NCBI GenBank assembly: GCA_023412495.1
Contig: JAEYNP010000042.1
Coordinates: 72,959 to 136,958 of the forward strand
From: Pseudomonadota bacterium
Lineage (GTDB): Bacteria; Desulfobacterota; Desulfobulbia; Desulfobulbales; Desulfocapsaceae
Reading direction: 5' to 3'
DNA length: 64,000 nucleotides
The notes under the pieces were generated by a model. That model searched no databases and had not been told where the DNA came from. It saw nothing but the letters and a program-made list of their open reading frames with translations. The position numbers were made by a program, and so were the translations under genes. Below are positions 56,612-64,000 of this stretch, one piece after another (the first letter of the stretch is position 1; each line of letters begins with the position of its first letter).

Positions 56612-57417
56612 ACGTCATCAGTCTCAGCAGCTTCGATCTGGTCATCGCCGCCTCTCTCCTGATCGTCCTGTCTTTCTTCAGCCTGCTCCTGAGCCTGGGC
56701 CTCGAGAAGAAGATCATCCTCTTCAGCTGCCGAATGACGGCCCAGCTCCTCCTTATCGGCCTCGTCCTGCGCTATCTCTTCGCCAGCGGCAGCCTTTTCC
56801 TGGTGCTCTCCATGGCAACCGTCATGCTCTTTGCCGCCGGCCGGGAAGTCCGGGCCAGGCAGCAGCGCAAGATCGCCGGCATCACCGGCTTTTCCCTCAG
56901 CATCGCCGCGATGTTCGTCTCCTCCTTCTCGGTAACGGTTCTGGCCCTCACGGTCATTATTCGGGTGGAGCCCTGGTATACCCCGCAGTACGCGATCCCG
57001 CTGCTCGGCATGCTGCTCGGCAACACCATGACCGGCATCTCGCTGGCCATGGACAGGATGACCGACCAGCTGTACAGGCAGCGCGGCGTGATCGAACAGC
57101 GGTTGCTGCTCGGCCAGACCTGGCAGGAGGCAAGCCTGGACCTCCGCAGCGACTGCATGCGGACCGGCATGGTTCCGATCATCAACTCCATGGCCGCCGC
57201 CGGTCTGGTCAGCCTGCCGGGAATGATGACTGGCCAGATTCTCGGTGGCACGCCTCCCGTCGAGGCAGTCAAATACCAGATCCTCATCATGTTTCTCATC
57301 GCCGCTGGCACCGGTTTCGGCGTTATTTCGGCAATCTGGATGTCCAGCCTGCTCCTCTTCGACAAGCGGCACCGGCTGCGCCTGGAGATTCTCACCACCC
57401 ACAGGGGGGATAAGTAG
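56608..57417 (+). CDS. FetB/YbbM-like (UPF0014) membrane protein
   Basis: 269-aa permease with about seven hydrophobic segments. The family stretches PLLGMLLGNTMTGISLAMDR near residues 130-150 and TGMVPIINSMAAAGLVSLPGMMTGQILGG (key VSLPGMMTGQ) near 190-215 are present. The latter is the most conserved region of UPF0014. Likely partner of the preceding ATPase in metal (iron) export. The operon kinase-fetA-fetB ends here. Confidence 0.9.
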   Translation: MNVISLSSFDLVIAASLLIVLSFFSLLLSLGLEKKIILFSCRMTAQLLLIGLVLRYLFASGSLFLVLSMATVMLFAAGREVRARQQRKIAGITGFSLSIAAMFVSSFSVTVLALTVIIRVEPWYTPQYAIPLLGMLLGNTMTGISLAMDRMTDQLYRQRGVIEQRLLLGQTWQEASLDLRSDCMRTGMVPIINSMAAAGLVSLPGMMTGQILGGTPPVEAVKYQILIMFLIAAGTGFGVISAIWMSSLLLFDKRHRLRLEILTTHRGDK

Positions 57418-57597
57418 ATTATTTTTAAGGTCCTACTGCGGACTGGAGCCCCTGAATTACTCAGGCATTCAAGAGCCCGCCGAAGTAAATGTTGTATCTT
57501 TGGTCTGGATAGTGTTCATATGTTTATAACTGCGCCGCTCCACCTGTCCATCGGGCGGAGGGTATATACGTTCATAATCAAGATTGCTGAGAATTAG

Positions 57598-59337
57598 ATG
57601 GAGAAAAAAATGGCTAAGCAAATTGTCATAGTGGGTGGGGTGGCCGCCGGACCAAAGGCGGCCTGCAGGGTAAAACGTCTGCTGCCGGATGCCGAGGTGA
57701 CGGTTATCGATCAGGATAGCCTCATTTCCTATGGCGGCTGCGGCATCCCCTATTACGTTTCCGGTGACGTGGCCGACGAAAAGGAACTGAGGTCGACGAG
57801 TTTTCACATGGTGCGCGACGAGTTCTTCTTTGCCAAGGCCAAAGGCGTCAAAACCATGACTTCGACTAGGGCTCTGGCTATCGACAGAACCAAGAGGACG
57901 GTTCTCGTCCAGGATCTGCCGACCGGCAAGCAAAGCGAGATTCCCTATGACACCCTGCTGCTCGCCACCGGTAGCCAGCCGGTGACGCTGCCCATCCCCG
58001 GCAACAACGCGGACGGCGTCTTCACCATCAGCGACCTGCATAAGGCCGTGGCTATCAAGGAGAGACTCGGCCGGGGCGAGGTGGGCCGCGCCGTAGTGAT
58101 CGGCGGCGGTGCGATAGGCATCGAGATGGCCGAGGCCCTCACCGATTTGTGGGGTATCGAGACCGCCATCGTCGAATACATGGATCAGCTCTTGCCCCGC
58201 ATCATCGACTGGCCGCTGGCGACGATCCTCACCAAACACCTGCGCGACCACAATGTCGAGGTTTACTTAGGCGAGGCCGCGGAAGAAATCATCGTCGAGG
58301 ACGGCAGGGCAGTGGGGGTTCGCACCGGCAAACGGACGCTTCGGGCCGACCTGGTGATCATGGCGGCCGGGGTCAGGCCGCGGTCCGAGCTGGCTAGGGA
58401 GGCGGGACTGATGGTTGCCAAGAAAGGCGGGATCGTGGTCAATAACAGGATGCAAACCTCAGATCCCGATATCTATGCGGCGGGCGACTGCGTGGAGATC
58501 GCCCATCTCGTTTCCGGCAAGCGCTTCGTCGCACCTTTCGGCAGCATGGCCAACAAGGAGGGCCGGGTGGCGGCCGACAACATGGCCGGCATCCCTTCCA
58601 CCTTCAAGGGCGGGGTCGGCAGCTTCATCGTCAAGGCCTTCGAACTGTCCGTCGGCTCGGTGGGACTCTCCCTTGAAGCGGCCCGCGCCGAAGGCTTCGC
58701 CGCGGATTTCACCCTCTCCTCGCCCTCGGACCGGGCCCATTTCTTCCCCGGCCAGGACATTGTCTGCCTGGAGCTGGTCTTCGACCGCAAGACCAGAAAG
58801 GTGCTTGGTTTCCAGGGCACCGGGCCGATGAACGATGCCCTCTCCGCCAGGATCGACGCGGCGGCCGTGGCGCTCGCCAGCGGGGCCACCATCGATGACT
58901 TCGGCAATATCGAGATGGCCTATTCACCGCCCTTTTCCTCGGCCATCGATCCGATCAACGCCGCGGCCTATATCGCCGACAACCTCTGCGACGGCCGGAT
59001 GCGGCAGATCACCATGGAGGAATTTTACGACTGGATGGAGGATCCCTCGACCCGTCCCAACTGGCAGGTGGTCGACGTGCGTCACCCCAAACAGGCGACG
59101 CCCTTTGTCGAACGATTCGGCAGCGGTCAATGGTGTTCGCTGCCCTACGAACAGGTGCGGGACAGGTACGAGGAACTTTCAGCCGACAAGACATTGATCC
59201 TCTTCTGCAACGCCGGTTCGCGATCCTTCGAGATACAGGTCTTTCTCGATCATGTGGGCCTCACCAACAACCTGGTGCTGCCGGGCGGCTTCAATGTCAT
59301 TCGGCGGATGGGGGCGGACTGGCTGCCGGTGAAGTGA
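57598..59337 (+). CDS. CoA-disulfide reductase-like flavoprotein fused to rhodanese
   Basis: 579 aa. FAD/NAD(P)H oxidoreductase region (about 1-460): IVIVGGVAAGPKAACRVKR (FAD Rossmann), SYGGCGIPYYVSG with the single redox Cys of the CoA-disulfide/NADH-peroxidase type, AVVIGGGAIGIEMAEAL (NAD-binding) and DIYAAGDCVEI. C-terminal rhodanese (about 475-579): VVDVRHPKQA and LILFCNAGSRSFE with the catalytic Cys. Such CoADR-RHD or Npsr fusions act as NADH-linked polysulfide or persulfide reductases, which suits a sulfur-metabolising anaerobe; the substrate here is inferred. Confidence 0.9.
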   Translation: MEKKMAKQIVIVGGVAAGPKAACRVKRLLPDAEVTVIDQDSLISYGGCGIPYYVSGDVADEKELRSTSFHMVRDEFFFAKAKGVKTMTSTRALAIDRTKRTVLVQDLPTGKQSEIPYDTLLLATGSQPVTLPIPGNNADGVFTISDLHKAVAIKERLGRGEVGRAVVIGGGAIGIEMAEALTDLWGIETAIVEYMDQLLPRIIDWPLATILTKHLRDHNVEVYLGEAAEEIIVEDGRAVGVRTGKRTLRADLVIMAAGVRPRSELAREAGLMVAKKGGIVVNNRMQTSDPDIYAAGDCVEIAHLVSGKRFVAPFGSMANKEGRVAADNMAGIPSTFKGGVGSFIVKAFELSVGSVGLSLEAARAEGFAADFTLSSPSDRAHFFPGQDIVCLELVFDRKTRKVLGFQGTGPMNDALSARIDAAAVALASGATIDDFGNIEMAYSPPFSSAIDPINAAAYIADNLCDGRMRQITMEEFYDWMEDPSTRPNWQVVDVRHPKQATPFVERFGSGQWCSLPYEQVRDRYEELSADKTLILFCNAGSRSFEIQVFLDHVGLTNNLVLPGGFNVIRRMGADWLPVK

Positions 59338-59368
59338 CGGCATCTGAACTTTCAGGAAAATCAAGATA

Positions 59369-59403
59369 TGCGCCGGCTCGCCGGCGAGTCGGCGCACTTT
59401 TTT
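59369..59403 (+). terminator. Intrinsic terminator after the CoADR-rhodanese gene
   Basis: TGCGCCGgCTCG and CGAGtCGGCGCA pair over 11 bp with one mismatch around a CCGG loop and lead into TTTTTT (59398-59403). Confidence 0.88.
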
Positions 59404-59519
59404 GGAGAGATGCATCGAACCAAAAATTCGACAAATCGATTTTCCGCATGGTAAGATGAACCTGTTGAGAAATCGGGGAAATCGCCTGTTCGGCTTATTG
59501 AAGAGTTAAGGAAATAATT

Positions 59520-61163
59520 ATGGCAGATCTGAACCCCCAGCATATGATCGAAGAGATCCAGGACAACATCAGAACCGGAGACCTGCGCAAGGCACAGCTC
59601 GTTCTGTCGCACATCAAGGAGGTCGATCAGAAGACCCGAAACCGGTTGCTCTACTTCTTGATGCGCGCCGAAGCCGAGTTTTCCGTGCCGCTCTTCATCT
59701 ATCTGCTGAAGCACCAGGGCGAGGTGGCCGAGGAGATGCCGATCATCCGCGAGACCATGCTCTCGATTCTGCTTGCCTACCCGGATAAACTGGTCGCCTT
59801 TCTCGGTTCTTCGAGCATCGAGGACAATACCGAACTCATCCGGCTGGTGGGAGAGTTGCGCCTCGAGGCGGCCACCCCGGTGCTGCTCGAGCTCATTTCG
59901 GCATCGGAAGACGATGCGGAGATATTGATCATCATCGAGAACCTCGGCCTGATCGGCGATCCGGAAGCGATCAACACCCTGACCGACTATCTCTATGCCG
60001 CAAATCGCGAAATCATCATGGCCGCCATTCAGGCGCTCGGACAGGTCGGAACACCGTCAGCCATGCACCGGCTGGCGGAGAGGATGGGGACGGACAACGA
60101 GATCGACTACCTGATCCTCTCCATCTTCTCCCAGGTTCAGGATCAGGTTTCCCTGGAAAAACTGAACGACACGCTCCGCTCCCACTACGCGCACATGCGC
60201 ACCTTCGCCAAGAGCGAGCTGGTACGGATCGGGCCGAAGGCGGTGCCGATCCTGATCGACAATCTGCTGCATCACGACCCAGATCTGTGTATTCATACCT
60301 TGAACATCCTCGGTGAAATCGGTGACGAATCGGCCGTGATGCCCATCCGCAAGCTGCTCGGTACCGAGCCCAAGAGTGCCAATGTTCGCTTTGCTGCATA
60401 CGAAGCCCTCGCCCTTTTGCCCCTTAAGAAGGGCGCTTATACCCTCACCGCGGGCCTCACCGATCAGGAAGATCATGTCTGCATTGCCGCGGCGCGGGCC
60501 ATTGACCGTAACTTCTCCCCGATTCTCGGGGCGGGGATCAAGAACCTGCTGCGCGGCCCGGACAAGGAGGCGAGACATATCGCCAAGATCCTCGTCAACG
60601 CCCAGGTTGACAATATCTTTTTCTTTCTTGCCGACGACGAGGTGTTCCAGGAACTGGCCTTGATCTATCTCCCGCACACCCATAAGGACATTCGCGAGCA
60701 TTACCACGAGTTACTGGTTCAGGCGGGGAAATCCGAGTTTGCCAGGAAGATCACAGGCGAAGAGGAGCAGGGCGTACGGCCCAAGGTGGTGGCGGTGGAC
60801 GACTCGCGGATGATCCTCAATATCTACAAGGCAACCCTGCACGAACTGGGCTACGACCCCGTGCTGTTCGAGTTCCCTGCCTCGGCATTGGAATGGCTGC
60901 AGACGGAAAAGCCGCTGCTGGTGCTCACCGACCTCAACATGCCGGAGATAACCGGTATTAAGCTCACGGAAAGAATCCGGGAAAAATATGACGCGAAGAT
61001 CCTGCCGATCATCATGGTCACCACCCAGAACGAAAGCCAGGATAACGAGGCGGCTCTGGCCGCCGGGGTCAATTTAATCCTGCACAAGCCGTTCAACGCT
61101 AAGAGCCTTGGCGCGGCTATGGGCAGGCTCTTGTCCCCAGAAAAAATAAGGACTGAGGACTGA
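59520..61163 (+). CDS. HEAT-repeat protein with C-terminal response-regulator receiver domain
   Basis: 547 aa. Residues about 1-410 are consecutive HEAT-like helical pairs (for example AEAINTLTDYLYAANREIIM and DESAVMPIRKLLGTEPKSAN). A complete CheY-type receiver is at about 420-545: VVAVDDSRMILN (acidic pocket), LLVLTDLNMPEITG with the phospho-acceptor Asp, IIMVTTQNE (Thr) and NLILHKPF (Lys). The order HEAT-then-REC with no output domain suggests that phosphorylation controls a scaffold. No kinase is adjacent. It starts with AAGGA upstream. Confidence 0.88.
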   Translation: MADLNPQHMIEEIQDNIRTGDLRKAQLVLSHIKEVDQKTRNRLLYFLMRAEAEFSVPLFIYLLKHQGEVAEEMPIIRETMLSILLAYPDKLVAFLGSSSIEDNTELIRLVGELRLEAATPVLLELISASEDDAEILIIIENLGLIGDPEAINTLTDYLYAANREIIMAAIQALGQVGTPSAMHRLAERMGTDNEIDYLILSIFSQVQDQVSLEKLNDTLRSHYAHMRTFAKSELVRIGPKAVPILIDNLLHHDPDLCIHTLNILGEIGDESAVMPIRKLLGTEPKSANVRFAAYEALALLPLKKGAYTLTAGLTDQEDHVCIAAARAIDRNFSPILGAGIKNLLRGPDKEARHIAKILVNAQVDNIFFFLADDEVFQELALIYLPHTHKDIREHYHELLVQAGKSEFARKITGEEEQGVRPKVVAVDDSRMILNIYKATLHELGYDPVLFEFPASALEWLQTEKPLLVLTDLNMPEITGIKLTERIREKYDAKILPIIMVTTQNESQDNEAALAAGVNLILHKPFNAKSLGAAMGRLLSPEKIRTED

Positions 61164-61296
61164 GCGATGAGGACTGAGTTGGCGCGGAAACAACTCACCT
61201 CTGCTGTTTCTTGAGCGGAGCGCACGGAGTGCCCCCCTGCGCCGAGAAACCGTTCTGAAAGATTATTGGAATAAGGTCCTTAAGGGATGATGAAGC

Positions 61297-61450
61297 CGTA
61301 AAAAGTGCTCCAATCGTGGAGATGGACTCTGGAAAAGTTTGATATACGAGGCGTAGTGTCTGAAACGGCGCTTTGGTAGTACATATGGTACAGCGAAGCG
61401 CCGTTTCAGACCTACAACGAAGTAGATCGGACTTTTTACGAGTCCATCAA
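61297..61450 (+). repeat. Dispersed dyad repeat family 1, copy 2
   Basis: 154 bp, matching 14811-14966 except for seven positions. The central 54-nt hairpin (61358-61411) pairs GTCTGAAACGGCGCTT with AAGCGCCGTTTCAGAC, a 16-bp perfect stem in this copy. Its right end, GAGTCCATCAA, supplies the stop codon of the convergent PHP gene (61447-61449). Confidence 0.85.
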
Positions 61451-62241
61451 GGGATGAAACGGGCGATATCGGTAAAGTGACGCCCAACCTCGGCAGGGCT
61501 GTGGGCGTCCGAACCGAGCATCAGGGGAATGCCATGGTCAAGCGCCATCGTAAGAATTCGCCTGGTCGGAAACGGTTCGCCGCGGATGGGAATACCTGAG
61601 GTATTGACTTCGATGGCCATCCCCTTTCCCTTTACGGTGCGGAGGAGCGCATCGATCAGCCGATAATGGCCGTCGGTGAGAACGGCTTTCGGGACATGCC
61701 GCAAGGCGCCGTCGAGATGGCAGACGAAGGTTCCCGGCAGCTGGTGGACGGCCTCGTGCAGCGCATGGAAGTAGCGGTCGAGCAGCATCTCCGGGTCGAA
61801 CCGGCTGGCCAGTTCCACATTCCCCGCCTTCCTGCTGAACATGTTGAGATGCTCGGCCACGCCTTCTAGTTTCAGAAAGTGGCAGGAGATCCCGATCCGG
61901 TCCCACCGGCGCCTGGCCAGGCGCGAGCGCAGGGCGTCGGCGCGTTCCGCATTGTAGCCGCATTCGACGCCCAGCCCGATTTCGATCCGAGAACCGTACA
62001 ACTCCTGCAGCCGCTCGCCTTCCCCAAAATAGTGATCGAAATCTTCCTCGGAGAGCCAGGTCTTGTAGGAACTCAGGATGCCTTCCTCCATGTGTTCGAG
62101 AAAGATGATCTTCCTCAGCCCCCGGCGGATGGCCGCTTGGACGTACTCCTCCATTTCTCCTGTGGCATGCCCGCAGAATCGGGTATGGACATGGCTGTCG
62201 CAGTGGATGTCGGGGAAGGATCTTGCCCCTTTGGCCTGCAT
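61447..62241 (-). CDS. PHP-domain phosphoesterase, histidinol-phosphatase-like
   Basis: 264 aa. Metal-site motifs of the PHP fold: DSHVHTRFCGHA near 15, FLEHMEEG near 47, GVECGYN near 92, GISCHFL, FVCHLDGALRH near 170-180 and LMLGSDAHSP near 240. The order fits HisJ/HisK-type histidinol phosphatases, but with no his gene nearby another phosphoester could be the substrate. Its last codons and stop lie in dispersed repeat 1, which suggests that the repeat's arrival set the present 3' end. Confidence 0.82.
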   Translation of the reverse strand: MQAKGARSFPDIHCDSHVHTRFCGHATGEMEEYVQAAIRRGLRKIIFLEHMEEGILSSYKTWLSEEDFDHYFGEGERLQELYGSRIEIGLGVECGYNAERADALRSRLARRRWDRIGISCHFLKLEGVAEHLNMFSRKAGNVELASRFDPEMLLDRYFHALHEAVHQLPGTFVCHLDGALRHVPKAVLTDGHYRLIDALLRTVKGKGMAIEVNTSGIPIRGEPFPTRRILTMALDHGIPLMLGSDAHSPAEVGRHFTDIARFIP

Positions 62242-62273
62242 GACGGAAGAGTATACGGGTGAAAAAGCTGGTC

Positions 62274-62468
62274 TCAGGCGTTGCCCTTGGGGAAAAAGTG
62301 GAGCACACCGTCAATGTCGGAAGTATCGCAGACATGCCCGAGCTCGAGCTCGAGATCGAGATATTCCTCGATCCCTTCAATCTTCAGGGCGAGTGCGGGA
62401 CCATCTGGAAGGTGATACACAACGGTGCTGACTCCGGTTAAGTCGATCGGACGGGTAAATAATTTCAT
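62274..62468 (-). CDS. Small conserved-looking protein, unknown (64 aa)
   Basis: Lies 32 bp upstream of the PHP gene on the same strand, with GAAGG and GAGA before the ATG. The product (MKLFTRPIDLTGVSTVVYHL, then acidic ALKIEGIEEYLDLELELG and HVCDTSDIDGVLHFFPKG) looks like a small alpha/beta fold. Not recognised. It is probably co-transcribed with the phosphoesterase. Confidence 0.6.
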   Translation of the reverse strand: MKLFTRPIDLTGVSTVVYHLPDGPALALKIEGIEEYLDLELELGHVCDTSDIDGVLHFFPKGNA

Positions 62469-62600
62469 TCTCTAAAACCTTCTTCTACCGGCTGCCCGGC
62501 GTACTGAATAGAAAAACAATAAGAGTAAACCACGAGTTTTATATTAAGAAAAAAGCAAAACCGCAAGAATTAAGCTGGGAAGACGTGCGAATCCTGCCTG

Positions 62601-62739
62601 ATGCGGGCTGACGCCCGCAACCCAAGGGCTGAGATCCCCTCCTACAGCAGAGGGGACTCATTTCAGTACCCCCTTGAGCGGTATAAGTACCTTCGCGAAA
62701 TTCATTTCTGAAAAGCAAGAAATGAATTTCTAAGGTACT
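62601..62739 (+). repeat. Dispersed dyad repeat family 2, copy B
   Basis: Inverted-orientation partner of 25111-25250. It starts GGGCTGACGCCCGCAACCC and ends in a long dyad: AGTACCTT...GAAATTCATTTCT against AGAAATGAATTTC...AAGGTACT (about 62687-62739). The hairpin is perfect here but has a different sequence from copy A. It lies in the 420-bp gap between the 64-aa gene and the YkgJ-type gene. Confidence 0.82.
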
Positions 62740-62888
62740 AAACCGCTCCTGCAAATTCCGTGATAAAGCATGTCCGAGACGGTGAAATAAGTTTACACAT
62801 CAGGCTGCGATGTTTAATATGGAACACCGCACCAAGACAACTTTCCCCTCTCCGGGGATTCGATTTAATAATTTTTCAGGTGATGTAC

Positions 62889-63842
62889 ATGACTAAGGAA
62901 GTAAATAGCACCAAGGAACAGACCATCTTCGGCAAGGAAAGAAATCCCTCGAACATCGTTCCGGTAAAATTGACGATGGACAGCAAGCTCAAGTTTCGCT
63001 GCCATCCCGGGGTACGATGTTTTACGGCCTGCTGCGGTGGAATAAAGATCGTGCTTACTCCCTACGATATTCTGCAGCTGACCAAGCGCCTTGGCATCCC
63101 TGCCCATGAATTCCTCCACAAATATACCCAGCCGACCTACCTGGAGAAGACCGACATGCCGGGTGTCATGCTCAAGCTGCGGGAGGAGGACAACAAATGC
63201 CCCTTCGTTACTCCGCAAGGCTGCACCGTCTACACCGACCGGCCGACAGCCTGCCGCTACTATCCGGTGGGGATGGCCGATTTCCACGAAGGTGGCAGCA
63301 GAGACGCCGAAGGCAACGAGCAGACCGCCCAGGAAGAGAAGTTCTTTTTCATCGTCAAGGAAGACCATTGCAAGGGCTTCGAAGAGGACAAGGAGTGGAC
63401 CATCCGGGAATGGCGCGCCGATCAGGGTGTCGATGTCCGGGACGAGATGAATAAGGAATGGCTGCGTCTGGTCATGCGACGGAAGTCCTTCGGCCACCAG
63501 GCGACCCTATCGGAGCAGGCTAAGAGGATGTTTTTCATGGCTTCCACCGATATCGCAACCTTCCGCAAGTTCGTCTTCGAGAGTTCATTCCTCGACACCT
63601 ACGAAATCGATCAAGAGACCATCGACAAAATCAAGGAAGATGATGTGGAGCTGATGCTCTTCTCCTTCAAGTACCTGGCGGCAACTCTGTTCGGCGCTCA
63701 GCTTTTGAAAATCAGACCGGAGAAGATCAAGGCCAAGGTCGCCGAGATCAAGGCGCGGCAGGATCAGGCCGTGCTGCAGTCCATCAAGGAGTACGAGGAG
63801 CTGAAGGCGGAGAGGGAGGGAAAGCCGGCCGAGACGAAATAG
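62889..63842 (+). CDS. YkgJ-family cysteine-cluster protein
   Basis: 317 aa from the ATG at 62889 (CAGGTG upstream; earlier in-frame ATGs have no ribosome site). The YkgJ zinc/iron-chelate motif region is clear: RCHPGVRCFTACCGG (about 30-45), then CPFVTPQGCTVYTDRPTACRYYPVG (key CPF, GC, CRYYP). The C-terminal half is helical, ending with KAKVAEIKARQDQ and a charged tail. Biochemical function of the family is unknown. It is single and followed by a strong terminator. Confidence 0.85.
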   Translation: MTKEVNSTKEQTIFGKERNPSNIVPVKLTMDSKLKFRCHPGVRCFTACCGGIKIVLTPYDILQLTKRLGIPAHEFLHKYTQPTYLEKTDMPGVMLKLREEDNKCPFVTPQGCTVYTDRPTACRYYPVGMADFHEGGSRDAEGNEQTAQEEKFFFIVKEDHCKGFEEDKEWTIREWRADQGVDVRDEMNKEWLRLVMRRKSFGHQATLSEQAKRMFFMASTDIATFRKFVFESSFLDTYEIDQETIDKIKEDDVELMLFSFKYLAATLFGAQLLKIRPEKIKAKVAEIKARQDQAVLQSIKEYEELKAEREGKPAETK

Positions 63843-63860
63843 CTTGAGAAGATCATCCGG

Positions 63861-63924
63861 ATCGAAATCGTATCGGTATCGAAAAAGGCAGGTTTCGATT
63901 TCGACAGCGATCCCGATACCGATA
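63861..63924. repeat. Simple-sequence nested hairpin
   Basis: TATCGGTATCG (63871-63881) pairs exactly with CGATACCGATA (63914-63924), and CGAAATCG inside pairs with CGATTTCG (63895-63902). The units are variations on CGATAC/CGAAAT, similar in style to the hairpin at 30305-30344. Confidence 0.6.
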
Positions 63925-63934
63925 AAATAGCAAC

Positions 63935-63973
63935 AAAAAGGGCCGGGTGGCGTGGAGCCACCCGGCCCTTTTT
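63935..63973 (+). terminator. Strong bidirectional intrinsic terminator
   Basis: A 12-bp perfect GC stem, GGGCCGGGTGGC / GCCACCCGGCCC (63940-63951 and 63957-63968), is flanked by AAAAA and TTTTT. It ends the YkgJ-type gene and would also stop leftward transcription. Confidence 0.95.
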
Positions 63974-64000
63974 AAAGCGGATTAGCCCCAGGCGAACGGG

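Overview
The window looks like a chromosome segment of a Gram-negative, anaerobic deltaproteobacterium (Desulfobacterota, perhaps Desulfobulbales). The grounds are gene content and style: a meso-DAP type MurE, a PASTA-tailed FtsI homologue, a complete Min system, a UGA-encoded SelW-like selenoprotein, a DtxR-family regulator with a C-terminal cysteine cluster, a CoA-disulfide-reductase/rhodanese fusion and many HEAT, HD-GYP and histidine-kinase proteins. The lineage is an inference; no rRNA is present. By eye the housekeeping part is GC-rich, while about 8.8-25 kb is clearly lower in GC.

Layout. 0-3.5 kb: a MacA/MacB-like efflux operon (adaptor, ATPase, permease) preceded by the tail of an unidentified gene. 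3.8-6.2 kb: an SLC13/TrkA-C permease and a small membrane protein. 6.5-8.5 kb: minCDE. 8.8-14.4 kb (minus strand): a three-gene signalling operon of a HEAT/cNMP-binding protein, a 644-aa protein and an HD-GYP-type protein. 15.0-24.9 kb: an integrated element of about 9.8 kb bounded by two identical tRNA-Arg(UCG) genes. It carries a tyrosine integrase with an N-terminal zinc ribbon, a GAF histidine kinase, a truncated T7-type DNA polymerase, a BRO-type antirepressor, a chain of overlapping micro-genes, a large Prim-Pol/helicase and a serine recombinase. It has no capsid, tail or lysis genes, so it resembles a phage satellite or a decayed prophage.

25-37.6 kb: housekeeping genes: an IS5 remnant, a dGTPase-like HD protein, the SelW-like selenoprotein, a DtxR-type regulator, recN, a PP-loop RNA-modification protein, dus, cca, rlmE, yebC, ruvCAB and panB. 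37.9-54.4 kb: the division and cell wall (dcw) cluster mraZ-rsmH-ftsL-ftsI*-murEF-mraY-murD-murG-murC-murB-ftsQ-ftsA-ftsZ, with 10-bp-periodic MraZ-like boxes in front. Two things stand out there. The ftsI product lacks all three penicillin-binding catalytic motifs (SxxK, SxN, KTG), and ftsW is missing from its usual place between murD and murG. Together they suggest that the septal glycosyltransferase/transpeptidase pair has been lost from, or relocated out of, this cluster. murE and murF are also fused.

54.5-64 kb: a membrane histidine kinase overlapping a FetAB-like exporter, a CoA-disulfide-reductase/rhodanese fusion, a HEAT-REC protein, a PHP phosphoesterase and a YkgJ-type cysteine-cluster protein. 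Two dispersed repeat families with strong dyad symmetry each occur twice (14.8 and 61.3 kb; 25.1 and 62.6 kb).
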